Shown: positions 8,464 through 17,089, counted from the first letter of the stretch. The stretch: DNA of 59,135 nt from JBJXHG01 sp046160865 (GCA_046160865.1 JBJXHG010000080.1:1-59135), one strand, 5' to 3'. The notes: generated by a model not told the origin, from the letters alone. Made by a program: numbers and translations.

Positions 8464-8810
8464 GGCCCCGCCGGGCGTCCATCGATTTGGACACCCCCTG
8501 ACCGCGGCGATTCCGTCGTCGCGCGCGGGCGCTGCGATCGACGCACCGGCCACGCGCACCGTCTGCGTTCCGGCACAGCGCTCCTGTTGTGTTGCGATTT
8601 TGCGGCCTAGGAGTTCGCAATTGTGAACGGCGTCGAGATCCCGCGACACCACAGGCCCGCGTGTCACCGAACGCCGGAAGTCCGTGCTGCGTGCGAAGTG
8701 CGCGCGCGCAAGGACGTTGCATTCCGAATTTCGCACGTCTTCGCGCGCTGGCAAGTGTCTTGCTTCCGAGGCCCGCACCGCAAGGCAACCAAGAAGGCAG
8801 GACTCACTAG
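8464..8810. other. Intergenic region between queG and a zinc-ribbon gene
   Basis: About 347 bases with no supported gene. The right half is less GC-rich and probably carries the promoter of the zinc-ribbon gene. It contains a near-perfect palindrome at 8613-8628 and a short inverted repeat (GCAA/TTGC) near 8751-8763. Confidence 0.5.
8613..8628. promoter_or_regulatory. 16-bp near-palindrome, possible operator
   Basis: GTTCGCAATTGTGAAC differs from its own reverse complement at one symmetric pair of positions. It sits about 185 bases upstream of the zinc-ribbon gene in an otherwise non-coding stretch. It could be a dimeric repressor site; there is no direct evidence of a binding protein. Confidence 0.3.
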
Positions 8811-9029
8811 ATGGAACCGAGAGACTACTACACCGACCTGAAGTACTGCGCGAAGTGCGAGAAGTACGTCTCCTACTTGGCAGGCATGGAGCACTCCTAC
8901 TGCACGGACTGCGGCACGCGAGTGCGCCTCTTCTCGGAGAACGATTGGACGGCCTTCAACGACAGCCTGGCTCGCCAAAAGCCCAAGGGCGGTCGACCGC
9001 GCAAGCAGCGAGGCAAGGAATCGGCCTGA
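8811..9029 (+). CDS. Small zinc-ribbon protein
   Basis: A 72-residue protein with two C-x2-C knuckles (YCAKCEKY near residue 13 and YCTDCGTRV near residue 31), which should bind one zinc ion in a zinc-ribbon fold. The C-terminus is basic (KPKGGRPRKQRGKE), suggesting nucleic-acid contact. ATG at 8811 with AGGA about 8 bases upstream. It is a single gene between the queG side and a minus-strand TPR gene. The function is unknown. The strict knuckle spacing and the tail argue that it is real despite its size. Confidence 0.78.
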   Translation: MEPRDYYTDLKYCAKCEKYVSYLAGMEHSYCTDCGTRVRLFSENDWTAFNDSLARQKPKGGRPRKQRGKESA

Positions 9030-9164
9030 GCGCCGCGCACTTCCACCAGCGCGCGACACCGCGCTGGGCTTCCTGCTGACTCTGACGAATCTGGTTTTCG
9101 ACTCTCTCGGCCCGCCGCACGGTTCGCACGTGCGCCGGGCCGCCCTCTTTCCGGCAGTCGAAGG

Positions 9165-10334
9165 TCATTCGTCGCGCAGACGGCGATAGCGCTCGCCCGC
9201 CTGCAGCTGCTTGAGCATGTTCTTCACCGACGCGTAGTAGATCTCCAGCCGACGCCACGCCTCCGCGTCGTCCGCGCACTGGGTCTCCAGCGCGTCCGCT
9301 GCAACGCGAGCGCCCTGTGTGTCACCGAGTTCGACGAGCGCGTCGAGCGCGAACACGTGCAAGCGCACATCGCCGGGACGCTCGGCGAGCAGCTTCGTCA
9401 ACACGTCGCGCGTTCGTTTCGCATCCCCCATCCGCACACGCACGCGCGCGAGATCGAGGAGCAACTGCACTTGGTGCGGATCGAACTCGAGACGCGTCTC
9501 GAGCGATTGTGCCTGCTGCCCCAGCGCGGACAGCTCGGCGTAGCGCGCGCGCGCCGGGCGCGCTTCGTCGGGCTTGTCGAGGTCGACGAGGATCTGCGCG
9601 AGCACGTACCACGCGCGCGGCAGGAACGGATCGAGATCGAGCGCGCGCCGCGCAGCGCTGAGCGCGTCCTCCGACCGACCCTGCTCGTACAGGATCTGCG
9701 CCTTCCACGTCCATGCGTCGACGTGCTCGGGCCGCGCCTGCAGCACTTCCTCGAGCAATTGGAGCGCGCGCGTCTCGTCGCCGAGCCTTCGAAACGTCAG
9801 CGCGAGGCCGCGCACCGCCTCCACGTCGCCCGGTGCGACCGCGAGCACACGCTCGTACTGAACGCGCGCCTTTTCGTATTCGCCGAGCGAGTAGTAGCAG
9901 TGCGCGAGCACGCGCGTCTCACCGACTCTGGACGGGACGGCGAGCGAGAAGCGCTCGAGTGCGGCTACACCGTCCGAGTAGCGCTGCAACTTGAAGTAGA
10001 GCACGCCGAGTTGGTGCAACGCGGGCGGATAGTCGGGCTCGGCCTCGAGGAGCGCGTACAGCTCGCCCATCGCGCCGATCAAGTCACCCGACCGCAACGC
10101 GCTCTGCATCGCGGTGATCCGCGGTACCAACGCCGCGGGCGCCGCGCTGCTCGTCTCGAAGTCGTGCCACCGTCCCGGCACGGCTTGGGGAAGCGTGCGC
10201 GGATCGCGCTGCAGCAAGCGCACGCGCGCGGGATCCTGCAACGCGGCCGGGCTCGCTTCGACGCCCCGGCCAACGTCCTGCAACGGTTCCTGGAGCGCCA
10301 CGACCCACGCACACAGCGCGAGCGCGAGATTCAC
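9165..10334 (-). CDS. Secreted TPR-repeat protein
   Basis: 389 residues. A short signal-like N-terminus (MNLALALCAWVVALQ) is followed by at least eight TPR units, e.g. ALHQLGVLYFKLQRYSDGV, VLAHCYYSLGEYEKARVQY and AWTWKAQILYEQGRSEDALS. The start is a GTG at 10334 that overlaps the stop of the FG-GAP/UnbV gene (GTGA at 10331-10334); longer readings into that gene are not protein-like. The pairing of a TPR protein with an ASPIC/UnbV FG-GAP protein is common in bacteria with many secreted beta-propeller proteins. It is probably a periplasmic scaffold for its partner, which is inference. Confidence 0.85.
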   Translation of the reverse strand: MNLALALCAWVVALQEPLQDVGRGVEASPAALQDPARVRLLQRDPRTLPQAVPGRWHDFETSSAAPAALVPRITAMQSALRSGDLIGAMGELYALLEAEPDYPPALHQLGVLYFKLQRYSDGVAALERFSLAVPSRVGETRVLAHCYYSLGEYEKARVQYERVLAVAPGDVEAVRGLALTFRRLGDETRALQLLEEVLQARPEHVDAWTWKAQILYEQGRSEDALSAARRALDLDPFLPRAWYVLAQILVDLDKPDEARPARARYAELSALGQQAQSLETRLEFDPHQVQLLLDLARVRVRMGDAKRTRDVLTKLLAERPGDVRLHVFALDALVELGDTQGARVAADALETQCADDAEAWRRLEIYYASVKNMLKQLQAGERYRRLRDE

Positions 10335-11968
10335 GGTGCTTTCTCCTCGACCTGGAGCACGCGGTCGACCGCGACGTCTTCCAGCACTTGCTCGTGACCG
10401 GAAGGCCACGTGATGCGCAGCTTCTTCACGCGCGCCGCGGCGCCGAGACCGAAGTGAACCTCGGCCGGAATCGAAGCCTGGTATCCGCCTGCGGTGCGCA
10501 TCTGCGCGACTTGCTTCCCGCCCTCCCACTCGGCGGTCACGCGCGCACCGAGCGCGGCGGTGTTGCCGCCGCGCGCACGCAAGCGCACGCGCAGCCAATG
10601 CGATCCGCGCGGCGTGTCGTTGCGCAGCACGCGCACGGCGCCCTCGACTTGCAGCGCGACGATGTCGAGATCGCCGTCGCCGTCGAGATCGGCCGTCGCG
10701 CTCGCGCGCGACACGCGTGGCGCCGAATCGCTCAATGGCTCGAGTGCGAAACGAGCGCCGCCGTTGCGCAGCAGCAAGTCGGCCTGGGCGTAGCTCGTAT
10801 CGGTGCCAGGTCGGTCGGCTTGCGGGTAGACGTGTCCGTTGCAGACGTAGAGGTCGAGGTCACCGTCGAGATCGAGATCACAGAACGCCGTCCCCCACCC
10901 GAGCGTGCGCATCGTCGGCCCGGCGAGCCCCGCGGCCGACGAGCGCTCGCGGTACGCGCGCGCGCGCGTCGACACGTACAGCGTGTCCGATTCGCCCGAG
11001 AAGTTGGACACGAAGAGATCGGGTCGACCGTCGCCGTTCCAGTCGCCGTTCGCGATGCCCATGCTCGCTTGCTCCTTGCCGTCGGCCGTGTGGCTCACGC
11101 CGGCTTCGAAGCCGATCTCGGCAAACGTCCCGTCGCCTTTGTTCTCCCACAGGTGGTTCGGCAGCGAGTCGTTCGCCACGTAGATGTCGGTGTCGCCGTC
11201 GCAATCGAAGTCGAGCGTCATGACGCCGAGCCCGAACGCCGCGGGCGCCGTGCGGAACTTCGCTTCGGCGGTCACCTCGCGGAACGTGCCGTCGCCGTTG
11301 CCGCGGTAGAACTGATCCGCGACCGGCGTGAGGCCCTCCGGACCGCACATCACCTCGTGGCCCTGCCACTGACAGCCCGCGGTGCCCGGCTTGCCGATCT
11401 TCGCCGGATCGAAGACGAGGTAGCGCACGACGACGAGATCGAGCTTTCCGTCGCGATCGTAGTCGAGCGCCGCAGCACTCGTGCTCCACGCGTCGCCAGC
11501 GAGCCCGGCCTTGTCCGTCACTTCGCGGAAGCCTTTACCCGCGCGGTTCAAGAAGACGCGGTTCGGGCCCCACTGGGTCACGACGACGTCAGGCCAGCCG
11601 TCGCCGTCGAAATCTCCGACGGCGCCTCCCATGCCCCAACGGCCGCCGCCCATCGACCACTCGTCGCCGGCCGGCGCGAACGTCGCATCACCGCGACCGA
11701 GGAAGAGCCGCGGCGGGAACCCGGGTTCACCTTTCGCGATGCGCTCGAGGTTCGAACCGTCGACGATCAGCACGTCGACGTGGCCGTCGCGATCGAAGTC
11801 CTCGAGCAGTACGCCGCCGCCGTTCACTTCGATGATGTAGTCCTTCGCGCGCGAGCCGCAGGTCGTCTCCACGCCGGGCAACGCCGTGGCGCCGATCTCG
11901 CGGAAAAACGGCTTCGCCGCGCCCGTTTGTGCGAGCGCGGCGAGCGAGAAGGCGAGGACCGCGATCAT
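10331..11968 (-). CDS. FG-GAP/VCBS repeat protein with C-terminal ASPIC/UnbV domain (CRTAC1-like)
   Basis: A 545-residue secreted protein. It has a signal peptide (MIAVLAFSLAALAQTGAA), then a beta-propeller of FG-GAP repeats with calcium-type D-x-D-x-DG loops (DFDRDGHVDVL, DFDGDGWPDVVV, DYDRDGKLDLVV, DFDCDGDTDIYV, DLDLDGDLDLYV, DLDGDGDLDIVA). The C-terminal 80 residues are the ASPIC/UnbV domain (GSHWLRVRLRARGGN, ..ALGARVTAE, ..LRITWPSGHEQVLEDV). The architecture matches CRTAC1-type proteins. Its biochemical role is not established; extracellular calcium-dependent binding is likely. It is upstream of, and coupled to, the TPR gene, and probably cotranscribed after the large FG-GAP gene at 12013. 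Confidence 0.93.
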   Translation of the reverse strand: MIAVLAFSLAALAQTGAAKPFFREIGATALPGVETTCGSRAKDYIIEVNGGGVLLEDFDRDGHVDVLIVDGSNLERIAKGEPGFPPRLFLGRGDATFAPAGDEWSMGGGRWGMGGAVGDFDGDGWPDVVVTQWGPNRVFLNRAGKGFREVTDKAGLAGDAWSTSAAALDYDRDGKLDLVVVRYLVFDPAKIGKPGTAGCQWQGHEVMCGPEGLTPVADQFYRGNGDGTFREVTAEAKFRTAPAAFGLGVMTLDFDCDGDTDIYVANDSLPNHLWENKGDGTFAEIGFEAGVSHTADGKEQASMGIANGDWNGDGRPDLFVSNFSGESDTLYVSTRARAYRERSSAAGLAGPTMRTLGWGTAFCDLDLDGDLDLYVCNGHVYPQADRPGTDTSYAQADLLLRNGGARFALEPLSDSAPRVSRASATADLDGDGDLDIVALQVEGAVRVLRNDTPRGSHWLRVRLRARGGNTAALGARVTAEWEGGKQVAQMRTAGGYQASIPAEVHFGLGAAARVKKLRITWPSGHEQVLEDVAVDRVLQVEEKAP

Positions 11969-12012
11969 GTCGCGATCCTACGCCGTGGATGCGCTCCTGG
12001 AGAGCGTCGAGC

Positions 12013-14325
12013 TCACCAGGGAACTTGTACGCCGTTGCTCCAGTTCGTCGTGCCGGCGTTGCAGAAGGACGCCGTGACGTTGCGGAAGAACAGCTGATAG
12101 AAGGCATTCTGGCCGCCCGGCTGCAGCGTGGCCGTCGAAACGGGCACCGTCTGCACTGCGTTCGGATACGTCCACGTGCCGAGCGGCGCGCCGTTCGTGC
12201 CGGCGTTGTGACCGCCGAAGCGGATCAGCGAGCCGTCCGAGCAGCGCAGGCCGTCGCCGTTCACGATGCCGACCGCGCTCGACGAGTTGCCCTTCACGAG
12301 GAATCCGAAACCCGCATAGAACGGCCCGACGTTCGCCGTGAACGCGACCGTGTCCGGGGTGGTCGTGCCGGTTGCCCAGATGAGCGCACCACTCAAGTCG
12401 AACGAGTTGGCGCAACCGTGCCCCGGCGCACCGCTCGGGCTCGGAACCGTGTTCGGCAGCGCGCACGGGCACGGCGTCGCGAGCGATCCGTCGCCGAAGC
12501 AGAAGCTCGTGCCGAGCGAACTCGGCGTGAGCGGAACGGTGCGGCTCGTCGTCACCGTGATGTTGCCGGCCCAATCGGTGAAGCGCAGCTCGTACGCGAC
12601 CGCGATGCCCGCCGCGATCGGGGGATCGTTGAGCACGAAACGGTAGATCTGCCCGCCCGAGTACTTCGCGGCGGCGCTCGCCGCGACACCGCTGACGACG
12701 ACCGTGCCGGAGAATCCGCCCGGCGTGCTCTGGTACGTGTACGTGCCGGGCGAGACGAACGTGTTCGCGTACGTGCCCGCGACCGCGATCGTGCCCGAGT
12801 TGTAGGTGTACGGCGTCGTCGTGCTCTCGACCGTTTGGTTGCCCGCCGAATTGTTCGTCCACGTGACCGTCGTGCCGACCGTCACGTTCAATGTCGCGGG
12901 CGAGAAGCCGCCGCCGGTGATCGACACGGCCTGCGCCGACGGTGCAGTGAGCACCTTGTACGCCCCGGCTCCACGCACGAAGTTCACGCCGTCGTCGAGC
13001 ACCTGGTCGCGGATCTTGCCGTGCACGACGACCGGTGCGCTCGCGGGCGCGCTGACCGGATCCTTCTGCGCCACGACGACCGGCGCGCGCGTGTCGGCGG
13101 CGCCGGTGTTGCGATAGAACTTGTTCGTCCACTGCGGCGAGTTGGACTCACCCTGGCCGGTGACGATTTCGTACTTGCCGTCGTTGTTCAGGTCGGCGAC
13201 GGTGCAATCGAGCGTCGAGTCGCTGACAAATTGGATCTGCACGCTCTGATCGACGAATGCGAACGCGCCGTCGTTGCGGTACAGGTACTCGTGCGTGCCG
13301 AGCGAGCCGACCACGATGTCGTAGTCGCCGTCGACGTCGTAGTCGAAGAGCGCGATCTCGTTGTCGTCGACGGCTCCGCCCAGCAGGCCCTGATTCGTGA
13401 ACGTCAGGTTCGTGCTCGGCACGAGGTTGTTGCGAATCGAGCCCTCCGAGAAGTTGTTCAGCGACACGAAGAAGAAGTCGAGATCCGAGTCGTTGTCGAG
13501 GTCGCCGACCTCGGACTCGTACGTGCTGCCATTGCCGGCGGAGACCAGCGAAGACACGTCGGAGAACGTGCCCGCGCCGTTGTTCAACATCAGATAGTGG
13601 TTGCCGCCGGCGTTGACGCCGCGGCTGTCGCCGAAGAAGTCGAGGTCGAAGTCGTTGTCGATGTCGACCAGCTGCACGTCCATCTGCTCGCCCTTGTTCG
13701 GGGCACCCAGCGCGGCCGCGTTCTCGGTGAAGTTGCCCGTTCCGTTGTTGAAGAACAGGTGCGGCTTGTTCGACGGCGAGCCGAGGTACGCGTCATTGAT
13801 GATGAGGTCGAGGTCGCCGTCGTCGTCGAGGTCGCCGAACTGCGCGTTGCCCGACGAGTACGACGCCGTGAGGCCACGGGCGGCGCCTTCTTGCGTGAAG
13901 AAGCCCGGATTCGCCGCGCCTTGATTGATGTAGAGGAAGGGCGGATCCGTGAAGAACGCGTTCGCGTACAACGCGTCGACCCAGCCGTCACCCGTCACGT
14001 CGCCGGTGCAAACGCCCTTGCCGTTCGACAAGTTCACGCCGAGGCGCGCGACGCTCTCGTCGGCGAACGTCCAGGCGGCCGTTTCGACGAGCTTGTTGAT
14101 GATCAACACGTTCTGCCGCTGCGTCCCCGCCGACGCGAAGCCGTCGCCGTCGGCGAAAAAGAGGTCGAGGTCGCCGTCCTGGTCGACGTCCGCGCACTCG
14201 ACGCCTTCGGTCCAGCGCGCGGTGCCGGGAAACGTCGTCATCTGCTGGAACTGCTGCGCCTGGGCAGTGCAGAGCAAGGCGGCCGGTGTACCGGCGAGGA
14301 GGAGGGCGCGGACGTGGGTTCGCAT
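12013..14325 (-). CDS. Large secreted FG-GAP protein with cupredoxin-like insert and Cys-rich C-terminal module
   Basis: 770 residues. The signal peptide is MRTHVRALLLAGTPAALLC..AQAQ. Residues about 20-440 are VCBS/FG-GAP propeller repeats (DVDQDGDLDLFF, DLDDDGDLDLII, DLNNDGKYEIVT). Around residues 460-550 is a plastocyanin-like segment (GGGFSPATLNVTVGTTVTW ... SPGTYTYQSTPGGFSGTVVV) whose expected copper ligands His, Cys, His and Met are absent. The last 180 residues form a Cys-rich module (FCFGDGS, PCPCALPNT, HGCANS, GFGFLVKGN, RFGGHNAG, ending NWSNGVQVPW) that is repeated in the protein at 56758-58500. ATG at 14325 begins the signal peptide. Probably a surface or extracellular protein; the module may be an anchoring or export tag, which is inference. 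Confidence 0.9.
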   Translation of the reverse strand: MRTHVRALLLAGTPAALLCTAQAQQFQQMTTFPGTARWTEGVECADVDQDGDLDLFFADGDGFASAGTQRQNVLIINKLVETAAWTFADESVARLGVNLSNGKGVCTGDVTGDGWVDALYANAFFTDPPFLYINQGAANPGFFTQEGAARGLTASYSSGNAQFGDLDDDGDLDLIINDAYLGSPSNKPHLFFNNGTGNFTENAAALGAPNKGEQMDVQLVDIDNDFDLDFFGDSRGVNAGGNHYLMLNNGAGTFSDVSSLVSAGNGSTYESEVGDLDNDSDLDFFFVSLNNFSEGSIRNNLVPSTNLTFTNQGLLGGAVDDNEIALFDYDVDGDYDIVVGSLGTHEYLYRNDGAFAFVDQSVQIQFVSDSTLDCTVADLNNDGKYEIVTGQGESNSPQWTNKFYRNTGAADTRAPVVVAQKDPVSAPASAPVVVHGKIRDQVLDDGVNFVRGAGAYKVLTAPSAQAVSITGGGFSPATLNVTVGTTVTWTNNSAGNQTVESTTTPYTYNSGTIAVAGTYANTFVSPGTYTYQSTPGGFSGTVVVSGVAASAAAKYSGGQIYRFVLNDPPIAAGIAVAYELRFTDWAGNITVTTSRTVPLTPSSLGTSFCFGDGSLATPCPCALPNTVPSPSGAPGHGCANSFDLSGALIWATGTTTPDTVAFTANVGPFYAGFGFLVKGNSSSAVGIVNGDGLRCSDGSLIRFGGHNAGTNGAPLGTWTYPNAVQTVPVSTATLQPGGQNAFYQLFFRNVTASFCNAGTTNWSNGVQVPW

Positions 14326-14679
14326 CGGGGATCCTGGAGTCAATTCGATGGTGCCGAACGAGCCTGCCGGGCCGGGAGAGCGGCCACCCGACGGACGCCG
14401 GCGGGGTTGCCGGAACACGGTTCGACGCGCCGAGTCGACCGAAGGGTCCGAGAATTTTGCACCATGCTCGCGTGCCCCGCCAGGTTGCAATCCCGACGAC
14501 GCACGTTTCCCCCATGAAATCGAGCCTGGCCTGCATTTGTTGCCGCATGCGTAGCGCGGTCGGTCGAGCGCGCTCGGACCACGGCGTTGCAGCGCGGTCG
14601 ATCGCAGCCGACAGGATTGCTCCGCGCGGAACGAGCGAGGCGCGGCCGGCGCGATCGGGCCGCTCGAGGAGCGAATGAA
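14326..14679. other. Divergent intergenic region, FG-GAP gene / thiE
   Basis: 354 bases between two divergent genes. It should hold both promoters. No thiamine-pyrophosphate riboswitch core (CTGAGA with a downstream conserved partner) is recognisable ahead of thiE, and no copy of the intergenic repeat was seen. Confidence 0.5.
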
Positions 14680-15375
14680 TTGCACCATGCGCGGCTAGAA
14701 CCGGCGCACACACGCGATCTCGCCGCGCGCGCGCGGCTGATGCTCCTCTTCTCACCGGAGCTGTGTGGATCGCGCGATCCGCTCGCCACATTGGCCGCGG
14801 CGCTGCCGTGGGTCGACGTCGTGCAGATCCGGCCTAAGCCCGCGAGCCCGGGGCGCATCCACGCCGCACCTTGCGCAGCCCGCGACGTGCATGAATGGTG
14901 CGCGCGCGTGCTCGACCTCGTCGATCCTACGCGGACCCTCGTGATCGTCGACGATCGGGTCGACGTTGCCGCCGCGCTTTCGAGTCGCGGCTGCGCCGGC
15001 GTGCATCTCGGCCAAGACGACTGTCCGGTTTCCGTCGCGCGCGAGATGCTCGGCGCCGACGCGCTCGTCGGCTTGTCGACACACACGATGGAGCAAGTCG
15101 TCGAGGGCGCAGAGTGCGCGGTCGACTACCTCGGCTTCGGCCCCGTGCACGCCACGGCGACGAAGGGCTACGAGCGCGGGCTCGGCGCGGATGCGTGCTG
15201 GCTCGCGACCCTGGGCACGACTCTGCCCGTCTTCGCGATCGGCGGCATCGACGCGACGAACGTCGGCGAGCTCGCGCGTGTCGGCCGCGTCGCGGTCAGC
15301 TCGGCCATCCTCGCGGCGGAAGATCCGGGCCGGGCAGCGCGCGAGCTGCGCGGGTTGCTCGTGGGCGACGAGTGA
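14680..15375 (+). CDS. thiE: Thiamine-phosphate synthase ThiE
   Basis: Couples the pyrimidine and thiazole halves of thiamine to give thiamine phosphate. Family motifs are seen in order: VVQIRPKPAS (QLR-x-K equivalent), VDDRVDVAAALSSRGCAGVH followed by LGQDD, LGFGPVHATATKG (phosphate-binding GP-x-x-T-x-TK), and FAIGGIDATNV (phosphate loop). As drawn it has 231 residues from a TTG at 14680, placed 8 bases after a GAGGAG site. An ATG at 14740 gives 211 residues but would remove the first strand's lead-in. The total length fits ThiE (about 205-225). It stands alone, facing queA; no other thi gene is in the window. Confidence 0.88.
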   Translation: MHHARLEPAHTRDLAARARLMLLFSPELCGSRDPLATLAAALPWVDVVQIRPKPASPGRIHAAPCAARDVHEWCARVLDLVDPTRTLVIVDDRVDVAAALSSRGCAGVHLGQDDCPVSVAREMLGADALVGLSTHTMEQVVEGAECAVDYLGFGPVHATATKGYERGLGADACWLATLGTTLPVFAIGGIDATNVGELARVGRVAVSSAILAAEDPGRAARELRGLLVGDE

Positions 15376-15409
15376 CAGACCGAAGCGTCGAGCGCCGACT
15401 CGCGGAATC

Positions 15410-15447
15410 GTGCAACTCGCAGACGATCAGGGGCAGGCAAGTTGCAC
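15410..15447. terminator. Inverted repeat between convergent thiE and queA
   Basis: GTGCAACT at 15410-15417 and AGTTGCAC at 15440-15447 form a perfect 8-bp stem with a 22-base loop, between the stops of thiE and queA. There is no U-tract on either side, so terminator function is only suggested by position. Confidence 0.35.
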
Positions 15448-15488
15448 GTCACAGCAAAGCGTAAGCAGCTGCGACGGGTCCCCGCCGT

Positions 15489-16622
15489 TTAGCGCTCTTC
15501 GCGCGCCGAGCGCGCGAGGAGCAACATCGCGTCACCGTAGCTATAGAAGCGATAGCCCGCGCGCACGGCCTCTGCGTACAGCGCGAGCACGCGCTCTCGC
15601 CCCGCGAACGCGGCGACGAGCATCAATAACGTGCTCTTCGGCAAGTGAAAGTTCGTGAGCAACCCATCGACGACGTGAAACGTGCTGCCCGGACGCAAGA
15701 AGATCGAGGTGCGCCCGCGCGCGGCCGCGAGCGCGCCGTCCGGCTGCGCGCACGACTCCAGCACGCGCACGCTCGTCGTCCCTACGGCGATGACGCGCCC
15801 GCCGCGAGCGCGCGTGCGGCGCACGGCATCGACCGTCTCCTCGGATAGCGCGAACTCCTCGGAGTGCATCCCGTGGTCCTCCACATCGTCCGCGGTGACC
15901 GGCAGGAACGTGCCCGCCCCGACGTGCAAGGTGACGCACGCGCGCTCGACTCCCAGCGCTTCGAGCTCCCTCAATAGTCGCGGCGTGAAGTGCAGTCCGG
16001 CGGTCGGTGCGGCGATCGCACCTTTGGACCGCGCGTAGACCGTCTGATACCGGTCGCGGTCGAGCTCGCGCTGCGGGTCGGCGCCCTTTCCGCGCCGGAT
16101 GTACGGCGGAAGTGGCATCCTTCCGAACCGTTCCAGCCACCCGTCGAGCGTATCGAGCGCGGGCGCCTCGCTCGGCTCGCGCTGGACGAGCTCGATGTCG
16201 AGGATCCATTCGGGTCCGGGCTCGCCGTCACGGCCGAGCGGGCGCTCGATCGCCGTCGCGCGCAGCGCTCCGTCCTCGAGCTCGATCGGGTCGCCGATGC
16301 GCAGACGCTTCGCGGGCTTCGCGTAGGCGCGCACGCGCGCGCCACGCCCGGCGCTCGGTTCCCGAAGTGTTTCGAGGACGAGGAGCTCGATGCCGCCGCC
16401 CGACGCGCGCTTCCCGCACAGCCGCGCCGGTCGAACGCGCGTGTCGTTGACGACGAGCAGATCTCCGGCGCGCAGATAGTGCGGCAGGTCGCGCACCAGT
16501 CGGTGTTCGGTCGCATCCGCCACGAGGTCGTGGACGAAGAGGCGCGCCGCGTCGCGCGGCTCGACCGCATCCTGCGCGATCCGCTCCGGCGGCAGCTCGT
16601 AGTCGAACAGCGAGACCTTCAT
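15489..16622 (-). CDS. queA: S-adenosylmethionine:tRNA ribosyltransferase-isomerase QueA
   Basis: A 377-residue enzyme transferring the ribosyl moiety of S-adenosylmethionine to preQ1 in tRNA, making epoxyqueuosine, the substrate of QueG. The start MKVSLFDYELPPERIAQ is the hallmark N-terminus, which fixes the ATG at 16622. Further family motifs are LLVVNDTRVRPARL, GAIAAPTAGLHFT, HVGAGTFLPV, GTTSVRVLES and LLTNFHLPKSTLLMLV. Full length, no defects. It is convergent with thiE. About 470 bases of repeats and a terminator lie upstream. The two queuosine genes are not in one operon. Confidence 0.96.
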   Translation of the reverse strand: MKVSLFDYELPPERIAQDAVEPRDAARLFVHDLVADATEHRLVRDLPHYLRAGDLLVVNDTRVRPARLCGKRASGGGIELLVLETLREPSAGRGARVRAYAKPAKRLRIGDPIELEDGALRATAIERPLGRDGEPGPEWILDIELVQREPSEAPALDTLDGWLERFGRMPLPPYIRRGKGADPQRELDRDRYQTVYARSKGAIAAPTAGLHFTPRLLRELEALGVERACVTLHVGAGTFLPVTADDVEDHGMHSEEFALSEETVDAVRRTRARGGRVIAVGTTSVRVLESCAQPDGALAAARGRTSIFLRPGSTFHVVDGLLTNFHLPKSTLLMLVAAFAGRERVLALYAEAVRAGYRFYSYGDAMLLLARSAREER

Positions 16623-16744
16623 CGCAGCCTGACGGTGTCTTCGTTCGAGCGCGCGCATCCGCACGTTCTCGGTACCGCGCAACCGGGCAGGCCCCAGATT
16701 CTGACAGACCTGCGGAAGGACTTCTCTGTAGCGGACGACAGCGA

Positions 16745-16850
16745 TCGCCGAGGCCGCAGCTCTCACCGCACCCGTCGCGAGGTTGCGTCGGCGCGCCCGA
16801 GGCGCGTTGGCGCGACCGCAGCAGGGCGTAGTGAGAGCTGCGGGTCGGGC
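16745..16850. repeat. Inverted pair of the intergenic repeat family (hairpin-forming)
   Basis: CCGCAGCTCTCAC at 16754-16766 is perfectly complementary to GTGAGAGCTGCGG at 16831-16843. The segment between them is also partly self-complementary (GGCGCGCC/GGCGCG). The right half contains CGCGACCGCAGCAGG, shared with the copies at 4.4 and 59.1 kb. It lies upstream of queA and could fold as one long stem in either transcript. Confidence 0.68.
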
Positions 16851-16859
16851 GAAGCGAAA

Positions 16860-17036
16860 AAGTTCCAAGGAGCACGCTCAACATCGCGCGCTCGTGTCGT
16901 AGAGAGAGACGGAGCCGTGTGGGTTCCTCGATCTGGCTTCGCGCCCGGGGGGGCCGCGACCCAGATTCAGACCTTCCTCCAGGGGAAGGTGATGCTAGGA
17001 CCGCTGGTCATGATGGGCCGGCGGTCCTCCTTTTTT
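16860..17036 (+). ncRNA. Candidate small RNA ending at an intrinsic terminator
   Basis: This plus-strand stretch has no coding frame but shows three successive hairpins: ATCTGG/CCAGAT around 16931-16966, CCTTCC/GGAAGG around 16973-16990, and the terminator stem at 16997-17028 followed by six Ts. No plus-strand protein gene ends nearby (queA and the AAA+ gene are both on the minus strand), so the terminator must serve a non-coding transcript or a longer readthrough. It matches no RNA family I can recognise (not SRP RNA, tmRNA or RNase P by core motifs). The 5' end is not known. Confidence 0.38.
16997..17036 (+). terminator. Intrinsic terminator on the plus strand
   Basis: AGGACCGC (16997-17004) pairs perfectly with GCGGTCCT (17021-17028), followed by CC and TTTTTT (17031-17036). 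This is the clearest Rho-independent terminator in the window. Its direction is away from any plus-strand gene, which supports a small RNA upstream. Confidence 0.78.
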
Positions 17037-17044
17037 GCCGACTG

Positions 17045-17079
17045 CCGAGCCCGCATTTCTCACCACGTCCGTCGCGAGG
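17045..17079 (-). repeat. Intergenic repeat copy, minus orientation
   Basis: Read on the minus strand it contains GACGGACGTGGTGAGAAATG followed by CGGGCTCGGC, the most complete form of the repeat core. It lies between the plus-strand terminator and the stop codon of the AAA+ gene. Confidence 0.62.
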
Positions 17080-17089
17080 GCGTGGCAGC

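Noticed and set aside
11929..14517. 862-codon plus-strand open frame across the FG-GAP gene
   Set aside because: The product is low-complexity Val/Arg/Asp-rich, mirroring the D-x-D-x-DG repeats of the opposite strand. No start context or domain supports it.
14326..14679. TPP riboswitch upstream of thiE
   Set aside because: The conserved CTGAGA and its paired downstream element were not found.
14675..14698. Seven-codon frame (MNCTMRG) overlapping the thiE start, possible leader peptide
   Set aside because: Too short and without a terminator/antiterminator pair or riboswitch; the nearby GAGGAG fits the TTG of thiE better.
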